A stretch of 64,000 nt of DNA from Incurvaria masculella (lineage: Eukaryota; Arthropoda; Insecta; Lepidoptera; Incurvariidae), in contig OX335656.1 of the NCBI GenBank assembly GCA_946894095.1, positions 77,001 to 141,000 of the forward strand, read 5' to 3'. Under the pieces are notes generated by a model. The model did no database searches. It saw nothing but the letters and a program-made list of their open reading frames with translations, and was not told where the DNA came from. The stretch's first letter is position 1; every line of letters starts with the position of its first letter. This document shows, in pieces, positions 14,201 through 26,200 of this stretch. A program made the translations under genes and the position numbers.

Positions 14201-17200
14201 GGCGCCTTCCCCGGCATCGACGAGGCCATGAGCTACGCGGAGGTACGTTGCACTAACTATAATCAACTCTGCTTTCACTCTCTATACTGATGGCGAGATG
14301 ACGGCGCTGCGGCTAGGCAAGGGCGTCATGCAGGAGATAGTGGGCGCCTTCCCCGGCATCGACGAGGCCATGAGCTACGCGGAGGTTCGTTGCACTAATT
14401 GTAATCACCTTTGCTTTCACTCTCTATACTGAGGGCGAGATGACGGCGCTGCGGCTAGGCAAGGGCGTCATGCAGGAGATAGTGGGCGCCTTCCCCGGCA
14501 TCGACGAGGCCATGAGCTACGCGGAGGTTCGTTGCACTAATTGTAATCACCTTTGCTTTCACTCTCTATACTGAGGGCGAGATGACGGCGCTGCGGCTAG
14601 GCAAGAGCGTCTTGCAGGAGATCGTGGGCGCCTTCCCCGGCATCGACGAGGCCATGAGCTACGCGGAGGTTCGTTGCACTAATTGTAATCACCTTTGCTT
14701 TCACTCTCTATACTGAGGGCGAGATGACGGCGCTGCGGCTAGGCAAGGGCGTCTTGCAGGAGATCGTGGGCGCCTTCCCCGGCATCGACGAGGCCATGAG
14801 CTACGCGGAGGTACGTTGCACTAACTATAATCAACTCTGCTTTCACTCTCTATACTGAGGGCGAGATGACGGCGCTGCGGCTAGGCAAGGGCGTCATGCA
14901 GGAGATAGTGGGCGCCTTCCCCGGCATCGACGAGGCCATGAGCTACGCGGAGGTTCGTTGCACTAATTGTAATCACCTTTGCTTTCACTCTCTATACTGA
15001 GGGCGAGATGACGGCGCTGCGGCTAGGCAAGGGCGTCATGCAGGAGATCGTGGGCGCCTTCCCCGGCATCGACGAGGCCATGAGCTACGCGGAGGTACGT
15101 TGCACTAACTATAATCAACTCTGCTTTCACTCTCTATACTGAGGGCGAGATGACGGCGCTGCGGCTAGGCAAGGGCGTCTTGCAGGAGATCGTGGGCGCC
15201 TTCCCCGGCATCGACGAGGCCATGAGCTACGCGGAGGTACGTTGCACTAACTATAATCAACTCTGCTTTCACTCTCTATACTGGGGGCGAGATGATGGCG
15301 CTGCGGCTAGGCAAGGGCGTCTTGCAGGAGATCGTGGGCGCCTTCCCCGGCATCGACGAGGCTATGAGCTACGCAGAGGTTTGTTGCACTAACTGTAATC
15401 ACCTCTGCTTTCAGTCTCTATGCTGAGGGCGATAAGACGACGCTGCGGCTAGGCAAGGGCGTCATGCAGGAGATGGTGGGAGCCTTTCCCGGCATCGTGT
15501 TTATGATACGCGCTTCTGGGGGCGAATTCTCACGGCCGCGCCCCTTAGCGGAAAGCAGCGATGCAGGGTTCAGGACTACTGGACGTGCTGATGTACCGAA
15601 TTGCTGGAATAGTGAGACTGTATATGGAATTTAAGCAATTTATTACAAGATTAAGTACATGAAATACACGAATAAGGAGTGTACGATGCGACGATTGGTG
15701 TGGTTTACAGGTAATGAAGCTGGTGAAGGGCATGAACTTCAGCGTGGTGGTGTTCGACACAGCCCCGACCGGGCACACGCTGCGCCTGCTCTCCTTCCCG
15801 CAGGTCGTAGAGAAGGGGCTCGGCAAGCTCATGCGCCTCAAGTCCAAGGTCAGTCCACTGCTCCTCGCAGCACGGCCTCCGCGGCAATGCACACAACTCC
15901 TACTCAACAAATCGTGTCATAAGTCATGCCTAGGACAGGAAACTGGAGTGTATTTTAGTTAGTTAGTTAGTTGGGCAAAATGTTTTCCGCGCTAAGCCTA
16001 CTTCACAGAGAGGCCATTGTGCGTAACAAAGGTGACTATGTAAGCCATCCCAGCTCGTCCCAGAAGTCCAGCATACCCTTTACATTACCACAGGCCTCTG
16101 CAAGGGATCCCGGTGCTCCCAGGGTCTGCGCCCGATTGTCGGCCACACTCTTGCACTCCAACAGTACATGGGCGGTTGTTTCCGTTGTCTCCATGCAGCC
16201 ACGACATAGAGGGCTGTCCGTCACCCCCAGGGTATGGAGGTGCTTGTTGAGTGAACAATGTCCTGTCATTGTTCCCACCATTGTGCGTAGATAATTTCTT
16301 TTCAGATGCAACAGCTTGTGCGTGAGGCGCTTATTGAGGGATGGGATGACCTCTCTGGCCTGCCTGCATCTACCAGGTGTTTCCATCCGGTATTGTGAAG
16401 CATCTTGGTTCTATCTTGTAGCCAGTTTTTGAGTTGACTAAATGGTATAGGCACTATCGGTTCTGGACCCATTAGTACTGTACTGGATCCTCGTTTGGCC
16501 AGTTCATCTGCAGCGTCATTACCCACAGAGCCACTGTGTCCTCTTATCCACTGCAAAGTTACGTGATTGTTTCTCGCTACTTCTTCTAGGGCGCAATGAC
16601 ATTCTAGAATTAAGCCCGAGTTAACTTTGTTATTTTTCAGTGCGTTTAATACAGATGTGCTATCTGAGATAATTCTTATCTTATAGTCGTGCATCTTCCT
16701 GGTTTTGATTGCCTCTGCGGCTCGAATTATTCCCACACATTCTGCCTGAAATATGGTGTTAAAGGCGCCTAGGGTTGTTGAGATGTTGATGTTCGCATGT
16801 CGGGAGAAGACACACGCTCCAGTTCCCGAATTTGTTTTTGATCCATCTGTGTAGATTCGGATTTCTCTCACCCCTGATTGGTCTACGAGTTCTTCCTTCA
16901 GTTGGATGTGATAGTTTCTTTTAAAGGTATGGTTGGTAGAAATCTTGTCACAGATTGCCGAGAGCATGGGTACATGGTTCATGAATTCTGTCATAATCCG
17001 TGCGTGAGGGACTCTATGATTTTGTTTCCAGGTTCCTGCGGCTCTTAGCCGGAGAGCTGCTGTAGCGGCTTCCTGCTGAACATGCAGGTGTAAAGGTCTT
17101 AGATCAAGTATTACCTCTAGTGCCTGTGTAGGAGTTGTTCTCATGCAGCCTGTCGTTGCAACGCATGCAAGGCGTTGCAGACTTTGGAGTTTTGCTTTTA

Positions 17201-20200
17201 CGGTGCTCAGTTCCGTCCTAGGCCACCATACTACTGCGCCGTAGGTTATGGTTGGTCGAATTACAGCAGTGTATAGCCAGAGTGTTATGGAGGGTTTTAA
17301 GCCCCATTTTTTCCCGAGCATTCTCTTGCACTGCCAGAAGGAGATGCACGCCTTCTTTGTTTTGTCTTCGAGATGTTTATTCTAGTTCATCTTGCTATCA
17401 AGGATTACACTCAGATATTTGACTTCTGTTGATAGGGATAATTCTATGCCAAAAAGTTTTGGCAGTTTCATGTCTTCTAACTTCCTCTTGTTCGTGAAGA
17501 GAATAAGTCCTGTTTTGTTTGGATTTACTGAGAGTGCATTCCCTTCACACCAGTTCTCTACGATTCTTAGAGCCGATCTCATTACGTTGAAAAGTACTGC
17601 CGATTTGCCACTAATCAGAATCGTGATATCGTCTGCATAGAAATTCATATCAATCAATATTCCAAATTCAGTCAGGGCCGCCGCGCGCACACGCTCGCAC
17701 GTCCTCTACGTCCAGTCGATCAGTCGTTTCGAACAGCGCACTTTTGCCGTTTTTATTCGTAATAATGTCTAATCATCATAGAATTAAATATAATAACTGT
17801 TGCGTGAACGGATGTCATAGTACACGGAAGAATTTGAAGTTACCTTTCTTTACGCTACCGAAATATTCTGAAAGGAGAGTTTGTTTTTTTAGTTTAGGTT
17901 TATTGACGTTTTGCCTTTATGTAGGTAGGTATGTGGTATCGTGTTATGAGGGGCTTATTGAATTGACACGTATTTAACTGGTATCAGCACAGCACTTTTT
18001 TATACATTAGGTAGTATTTAAATAATAAATAATAATAATAATAAAATTATTTATTTTCACACACAACAGTACAATAATTGCTATACAGTGGTAAATACAA
18101 TCAAAAACAGTTGTGGGAAACAAGTAAAGGGATATCAATCATGCGTTGTGTGATGTGTGAAAAATGGCTGTGGCTCAGCTGGATGTCAGCAGGGGCGAAC
18201 CCGCTGGCCGCTGGTCTTCCGCCACCGCCACCTACAGAAGCGTCAGTGGAAGTGTGTACACATTTTTAGATTGCCAATTTTAAATATTTATTTAGGATCC
18301 AAATATTTGTTAGTGATGTTGAGCGTTTGAGTGAAGCGTGAACTATACGCAATTTGCAGAAAAAATATATATGTTGAAATAGGTAAAGAAAGATAAAACA
18401 TAATAATAACAATAATGATATATGTGTCCAATGCAAAAAGTAAAAATTGTTACATGTCTAAATAAATTGTATGGAGCTAGCAAAAAATATGAGGTGAAAT
18501 TTAAACTGCTTTTTGGGTTAATAATAAAGATTTCTTACACATTAAACGAAATCGTCTAAAATTTTTTACTTCTTTTATCGGTGGCGGTAAGTTATTCCAG
18601 CACTTTGTTGCTGCGTACTTGAAACTTCCCTCAAAAGCGTGATGTTTGGGCACCATTAGCAGATGTGAGCTAGCTCTAGTGGTGTATGAGTGTTCCTTTT
18701 TTGACCATTTCAATTTATTGTAAAGGTAATCAGGTTTCTGCTCGTTAATGATTTTATGTATTTGACACTGCTGATGCAACTCCCTACGTTGTGTCATTTT
18801 GAGGATGTTCTGCTGGTTAAGATAAGGGGTCACATGTTCTCGCCTGGGAATTCTGAAGCAGTATCGTGCACAAGCATTTTGTACTTTCTGTACTAGTTTT
18901 TCTGTTTTAATATATATACTAGGACCGTAAAGCGTATCACAATATGCAAGCAACGATAATATTAGAGCCTCGACAAGAAGTTTTCGTAGATCAACTGATA
19001 AATAATCTCTTAACGGATACAGCGTTTTGAGTCGGAAAAAACAAGTCTTTACTTTATTTCTAATGTGCTCTTCGAATTTCAGATGTTGATCAAATATAAC
19101 ACCCAGATTTCGTGCACATTCAACTCGCTGTAAAGGGAGTCCTTCAAGAGTTATTGCATACGTCATTTGAGATAAGTTTTCTACTTGCCGTTTAGTTCCT
19201 ACACTTAGGTAGCAAGACTTAGTGGGGTTCAGTACTAAGTTATGCTTTCGTGACCAGTCCGAAATATTGTTTAGGTCCTCATTTATATGATTTATTGCCA
19301 AAGGAGCGTTATTTGTTGGAATAAATGAGTACCAAAGTTGAGTATCATCCGCGTACATGTGATATTTACATTTAGACAGCGTAAGTGGAAGGTCGGAAGT
19401 GTATATGTTGTACAAGGTTGGCGAGAGACTTGAGCCTTGCGGTACTCCTCTATGAATTATTTTTTCTTTGGATAGTCTTGTTTTCCCGTTGCTGTCTAAA
19501 CTAGCGACCATTTGCCGCCGATTTGTGAGAAAACTTAGGAACCATTGTACAGCTTTATCAGAAAATCCATAAAAAGTAAGTTTAGCTATCAGAATTTCCC
19601 TATTAATGCAGTCGAAAGCTCGAGAAAAATCCAGTAATACCAGCACAGTAACCTTACCTTCATCCATAGCTGTAAGAATTTCGTCTTTCACATTAATTAG
19701 GGCGGTAGAAGTACTATGCTGGGCTCTGAATCCAGATTGAAAGGAGGGAATTACTAACTGTTTCGAAATATATTCTGTGATTTGCTTATTTACTATCTTT
19801 TCTAAGATTTTAGATAAGAAAGGAAGCAAACTAATTGGACGTAAATCTTTGAAGTCAGTGATATTTTCCTTTTTAGGGATGGGTTTCACAACAGCTAGCC
19901 TCCATGTGTCAGGAAAGATTGAATTAGTAAGTGAATAGTTTATAATATGAGTAATCGTTTCAAGAGTGTCTGGTAAAGTGAGTTGTATCATTTTATTTGT
20001 GATAGAGTCATGACCACATGCATTGCTTTTAATACCTTCAATAATGTTTGAAATTTGTTTTTGGTCAACTTTTGTGAAATCAAAATTTGCATGTGTAAAT
20101 TCGTTGTTTTTGTAATAGTTTACTAGATCCTGATCAGTGGCAAGGTGACCAGGTAAATTTAGAAAATTGTCATTAATTGTATCAGGATCATTTAAAAAGT

Positions 20201-23200
20201 TTGGTATATTATCTTGGACTCTGATTCCAAGAGAGGTATTTTTCAGATTTTTCCAAAGTCTCTTAGGGTCGTTTAGAAGACAATTTACGTTGTGATTATG
20301 ATAGGAAATTCGTTCCAGTCTCAATGTTGTAGTAACTCAATTTCTTAGATCGCGATAGTATTTTTTATGTGATTCCTTCTTTGTGCGACGGGCTCTAACA
20401 AGTGCTTTGTTTCGAAGTTCCATCATAAACCTGACATTGGTGGTCAGCCAGGGTTTCGGAGGGGATGTGAACAATTTTGTTTCTAGAGGAGCATGTTTGT
20501 CGAAAAGATTTATTATATTATTTTGAAATTTGTCGACTTTCCTGGACAAGTCCATTTCCTGGTGTATATCTTGCCAAGAAATGTTCCTAAGGTCTAGTGC
20601 GAATTCGTTCAAGTTTATTTTGTTGATATTTCTGAAATTAATATACTTTGGTGCGGGTTTAGGCTTTTCAATAGTAAATTCCAATAGAACTAGACCGTGA
20701 TCACTGAGATCCTTATTATGATGAATTGATTGGTGTTTTAGGAGTGATCGGGGTAAGTCTGTAAGAACATGATCAATCAATGTTTTTGATGTCGGTGTAA
20801 CTCGAGTAGCTTCTTTGACAAGCTGGATCATGTTGAAAGCTTCCATGAAGGAGTTCCATTTTTTTGTCACGGCATGCTGAGAATCTAGGAGGTCTATATT
20901 GAAATCCCCAAGAACGAATGTATACGTACAGTGATTAAAAGCCATTATCGACTCGCTGAGATCATCTATGGCTGTGTCTACGCTCACCTCCTCGGGGCGG
21001 TAGGCCGTGCCGAGCGCAAGACGCAGGCCACCTACATTTAGCTCGATCCACATTTGCTCCAGAGTGGCGGGGGGGTGAGCGCAGACACGGACCCGCAACC
21101 CGTTTCGCACAAGAAATCCCACGCCGCCACCTCGACCCCTACGAGGGATATGCTTAAGGAAGTACCCGGGCACGTCAGGCGGCCTAGCACCTTCACTTAA
21201 CCATGTTTCGTTTATAGCGACGACGTCCGGTTCGTGGTTATCAAGCGTTGCGCACAGTTCGTCATTGCCTGTCCCTAGCGATCTCACATTTAATTGAGCC
21301 AACTTCAGCCACTTTTTTGGTTTAGTTTTCTTACCTGTTAACTTGTTTTAATACATACAAGACATAGTGTAAAGGTTCTGATGGCTGTATTTTAACGACT
21401 GAGCTCACTATATAAACCTGTGCCGACAAAAGTGATAAGTTAAGAGTGTCAGTTATAAGACAAAAATAAACTAAAAATGACATTAGAATCAGATTACTGC
21501 GGATTATTTTTGGGTTTGTATTGATATGGTGTTTATGATAGGGGGATGTATACTTGTGTAAGTTACATATTGTTGTTACAAGATTTATATTTTGTAAATT
21601 AAATAGTATGTTACCTATTTTGGTATAATATTTTACATTAAACTTATTGGCGTTTATGTGTTGTTTGAGGTGAGAGTGTGTGATAAGAAATAAGTGTATA
21701 ATGTTTGAACAATATTTAGAACATAAATGAAAATAACATGACTTGTAAAATAAGCCAATAAAAAGACTTGAAAATAATCTACAACTAAAAAATCTACTAT
21801 CTCTTTTGGACGAGGCAGATGTGAGCTTATAAGTTGAGTGTATCCAGATTGTCGGGGGCGCCGACGCGGATGCCAGCGCTTGCGCCGGTGCTGCTGGAGA
21901 GGCCTGCTGTGACGGGAGGACCACGCAAGCGCGCGAGGTCTCCTGCGTTGCGAAGGCGATGGACGTTGCCTCCTTCCTCCTTCTTCACATATAACAAACC
22001 ATTTCGAGTCCAAACATATTTGTAGCTCGTTTTAAGCTGCATGCGGGCTTCGCGAAACAACGACCCGGTTTCTCGCGTTAGGTGCTCGTTCAAAAAGATC
22101 TTGTGACTAGGTCCTTGAACACCTATATCTTTGGACATGAGTCCGCGCCGCGAGCGCGCCGCCTGCAGAAGTCCATCCCTCACGTCGCGACGCACCAGCC
22201 GGACGACAATAGGGCGCGGCCCGCGTTCTCCGCGGCCGCCACCGTCCGCTGCTGCCCCTGCTGCGGTTGAAAGCGCGGGACGGCCAGGCCCGACGCGCTC
22301 CGCCGATACGATGTCGCGCTCATCTATTGTTGAACCAATCTTTTGTGCAATAATTGACATAATGTGACCTACACTCTCTCCCCTTATCTCCGGAACTCCA
22401 GACACTTTAATATCGTTCAGCAAAGCAAGACGATCTCGTGTGTTGATCTCCTCGCGAAGTTCCGCCACCGTGCGGCGCAGAGTGGCCGACTCAGTCTCGC
22501 GGCGCTCCAGGGCCGAGATGCGCTCCTCCACCGCGCCGACCCGCTTGTCGACGTCTTCTATCCTGCCATGACACATCTCGATGGATGCAGTAGCTGAGGC
22601 GATGAACTCTCGCGTCTCCTGTTGCATCTTCTGGAGGTCGAGCCGGATATTACGTAGCTCGGCGGGGACCATCTTAAATTCGGCAAACTCCTTCCGTAAT
22701 AAGCGGATCTCCGTTGAAAGGTCGCTGTTTGGGTCCACGTTCATGGGTGCTGCAGCCATGGAAGCCGTTTTGTGTTGCGGTATAGTACTTGCTTCGTCAG
22801 CGGCAGAGTTTCCACTGATGGGTTCCGATCTGCAGCCCATCTGGTTGTATCGCACCGGGGTCAGCAAACGATCCCCGCGCGGTGTAAGCGATATTGCACA
22901 GCCAGGGCAGATCTAGCTATCGCGTGCATTCCGCGTGCGGACATCTTCCCTAGAAACATTTACACAAGCAATGTGAAAGATCTCCTTACATTGCTTGCAT
23001 GTCACCAAGTCATCTAGTCCGAAGGCTATCTTTTTACACGCTTCACAGGTAGCCGGCATTTTTCTTGATTGTCCTGACTCGCAACAGATAGTCCGGCGTA
23101 TTATTTTTCTCGTAAAATAGGAATGGAAAATCCAGCTATAACTATTAACCGTCCCAAGTTTGCTCACAATATTATATTTGCGAACGCTACTAGCGCCATC

Positions 23201-26200
23201 TATGTTGTCTGCGTTGTTGAATATGTTGGACGGCGATCTATTTGTGTTGGTCAGCAGCTTAAATGGAGCATGAAACTCATTAGTGTAGCTATCGACGTAT
23301 CGTTCCAATCTAGAACTAGATGGCGCTCGCGATCACATTTATTTGCAGGTAGAATTATTTGTGGGATTTATATTTTTTATGTTTTAATTTTAATAAATGT
23401 TTTCATAAATAAGCCATATTTGTGCTAAATGTCCAGTAAATAGTACTAACTTTTCGTTATAAAGTCACTTAAGCACCCGATTTGTGGTTACAAATTTCGA
23501 TGCATTTTATATTTTTGTTGTGTTTGGAGTATTTTTGTAAGTTTCACACTTGATAACACTAGTATCACTTCAGCAATCACTTATACAAATATTTAATTTG
23601 TTTATGATATGTATTATCACTTTTTTGCGATATTATTTGATAATGTTTACAAGACCACTTCAGCTTAGTTCAACAGATGGCGTACGTCCTCCCGTCCGTC
23701 CTTTATCCATGTATTACAAGGAAAAACAACTTAAATTGGTTTCGCCTAGTGAAACAATGGGCAATCATTCGTGGCAGCTCCAGGTACTTATTGCCTATTC
23801 TCCTTTGCTGCATGTAGTTGGTTTTTAGGGTTCCGTACCCAAAGGGTGAAAACTGAACCCTATTACTAAGCCTCCGCTGTCCGCCCGTATCTCAGGAACC
23901 GTAATAGATAGGCAGCTGAAATTTTCACAGAGTGTGTAATTATTTTACCGTTAGAACAACAAATAGGTTAAATAAAAAAATAATAAAAGTTAAAGGGGGG
24001 CATACAAAAAAAAATATTTTTTGTTTGATCTTGTACGATGGTACGGAACTCTTGTGCGAGGCCGACTCGCACTTAGCCGGTTTTCGCCATACCAGGACCT
24101 TCCTTTCATGAGCACGGCGATATTGAACTGAATGGAAAACACGGACAATGTTTTATTACCGTTTCGACCACCTTTTTATCAAATGTGATATTATCAACCC
24201 GGCCAATAACAACAATAACCCGGACAATACCAAACAATACTGTTTGGCGGCGGCAGTGTGTGATAACCCTAGCGCAAGCCCCATTCCAGCGATATGGGGC
24301 GGGTAAACGACGACGCGTTTCATCTCGCCTCCGCGCTAGCAATGAGCGACGTAATAAATTCTTTATAATAACGACATTTAGGATGAAAATTGAAAAAATA
24401 CTGTCGGGGAGTGCAACTTCTGTGCGTAGCACTATTAGTTATTCTGTGACTGTATGGCTCTTAACATAAGGAGATTTCTTATCCACCCCGAAATGGTCGG
24501 TGCAGCTCCAAATCTGTTAAGCGCCTGGCTTATGCTGTTAAAATTTGTTTTGTCGAAAGCTCCTTCAATATCTATGAAGACCCCTAGGGTGGAGCTTTTG
24601 TTTGAAAGTGCCAGTTCTATTTTGGTCACTACCTCGTGTAGAGCTGACTCAGTTGATCTTCCTGTTCTATATGCATGTTGGCAGGAATGAAGTGGTATGT
24701 CATTTACAGTACCGTCCCTGAGATGTCTGTCGATCAGTCTTTCCAATGTCTTCAGCATGAAGGAGGTAAGGCTGATGGGTCTGTATGACTTTGCCTGTGT
24801 GTAGTCACTCTTTCCAGGTTTAGGTAAAAATACCACTTTCACTTCTCTCCACAGGCAAGGTATATAATTATGGGCCAAGCAGGCTCTGAAGATTTCCACA
24901 AGTTGGTCCGTAATTGTTGGTAGGCCCCATTTCAGTAGTGCAGGGCAGATGCCATCCAGGCCTGGTGATTTGAACGGTTGGAAGCTGTTTATTGCCCAAA
25001 TACCTTTCTCTTTTGTGACTACTTCGTTGGCTATTTGCCAGTCCGCGGTCTTTGGCTGTTTAAAGGTCTCCCCTGCCCATGTTTTGTCATCTGTTATCTT
25101 GCAGCCTGGGAAATGTGCTTCAAGAAGTCTTTTGCTGACTTCTTCATCATAGTTTGTATAGGATCCATCTGGTTTTTTTAGTGTTCTTATAGAGTGGTTT
25201 CCTTCGCTTGGGAGGAGCTTTTTTATTCTACTGGCCTCGCTTGTAGAGTTGATGTTTTCACAGAATCGTCGCCAGGTTTCTCTTTTGCGGAATCTGATCC
25301 GTTTCTTGTAGAAGTATTGGGCTTTCTTGTACGTGTCCCACTTGTGCCGCCCCACTCGATGCCAGCGTGATGTCTATTATTGTTTGGTATCTGGAACTGA
25401 CAAAGGTTGGCTCGGCGCCCACATTCAGTATTGACAGATTGGTGGTGAAGAGATACTCTGTGAGATGCTCACCTCTTTTGTTGGCTGATGCGCTGCCCCA
25501 GAGAGGATGATGGGCGTTGCAGTCTGCTGAGATGACGATGTCCCAGCTGTTCTCTTCGCAGTGCTGTACTAGCTCGGCCAGTTGCTTGGAGGGGATGTCC
25601 TCTTCTCCGGGCATGTAGACCGAGGCTAGTACTAGCGAGGGTATGTTCGGGCTGTTCTCAATTTTTACTGCTGTAATGTCTCTGGAACAGTACTGATGAA
25701 TGAGAACAGCAGTTATATTACGAGGCATGTAAATACAAGTTTGTGGATTTTGTACGGCGGTATTTAGCATCAACTTACCACCGATGTTGCCGAGACCACA
25801 TATTTTGTATTTTCTTGGTATCAGGAGGGGTGTCGCTGAGGCCGCGGGCAGTGAAGTATCTGACGTATACACTACCCATGGCAAACGCAACACGCCTGTT
25901 CCGTTTGGTGATCTTCTCGATCTCAGCCTCCGGTATATTGAGAGTGAGGAACAAACCTTTCTCTTCTTGGATGCTGGCGCTGGTCAATGTCCAGGTCCTA
26001 ATATTGTACTAGGGATTCTGCGCACAGAGGACCCTGTGTATTTCGGTGATCTCGTTGTGATCCGTGGGCAGCAGAAGGCCGGCTTTAACCTGCTTTGTGA
26101 TCTCCGACTGTGGTATGACCGTCAGAGAGATCCCTTCGCTGATCTGGGGCATCTTCGCTACCGTTGATTTCAGCCACTGCAGTGACTAGTCATCTTCGCA

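Larger units (their letters stand above)
18400..23340 (-). mobile_element. CR1-clade LINE, nearly full length
   Basis: Two open reading frames lie in canonical order on the minus strand: ORF1 with a PHD-like zinc finger and coiled coil, then ORF2 with endonuclease and RT. They are separated by about 0.5 kb of AT-rich spacer (21303-21826). Both limits are estimates from where element-like sequence fades. Only one in-frame stop was found in each ORF and no frameshift, so this is the youngest-looking large LINE in the Get3 introns. CR1 elements lack RNase H, in agreement with what is seen. Confidence 0.85.

Noticed and set aside
7759..15497. CRISPR-like array
   Set aside because: The units are contiguous 142-bp copies of exon plus intron sequence with no variable spacers, in a eukaryotic gene.
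21331..21924. 197-codon and 119-codon minus-strand frames between the CR1 ORFs
   Set aside because: The sequence is AT-rich with biased residues and no domain. It overlaps the end of ORF1 in another frame and is best seen as spacer.
22081..22916. + strand frames of 62-111 codons
   Set aside because: They are shadows of the coding minus-strand CR1 ORF1.
23123..23428. + strand frame of 101 codons beyond CR1 ORF1
   Set aside because: It overlaps the CR1 5' region in antisense, has no domain and no supporting splice sites.
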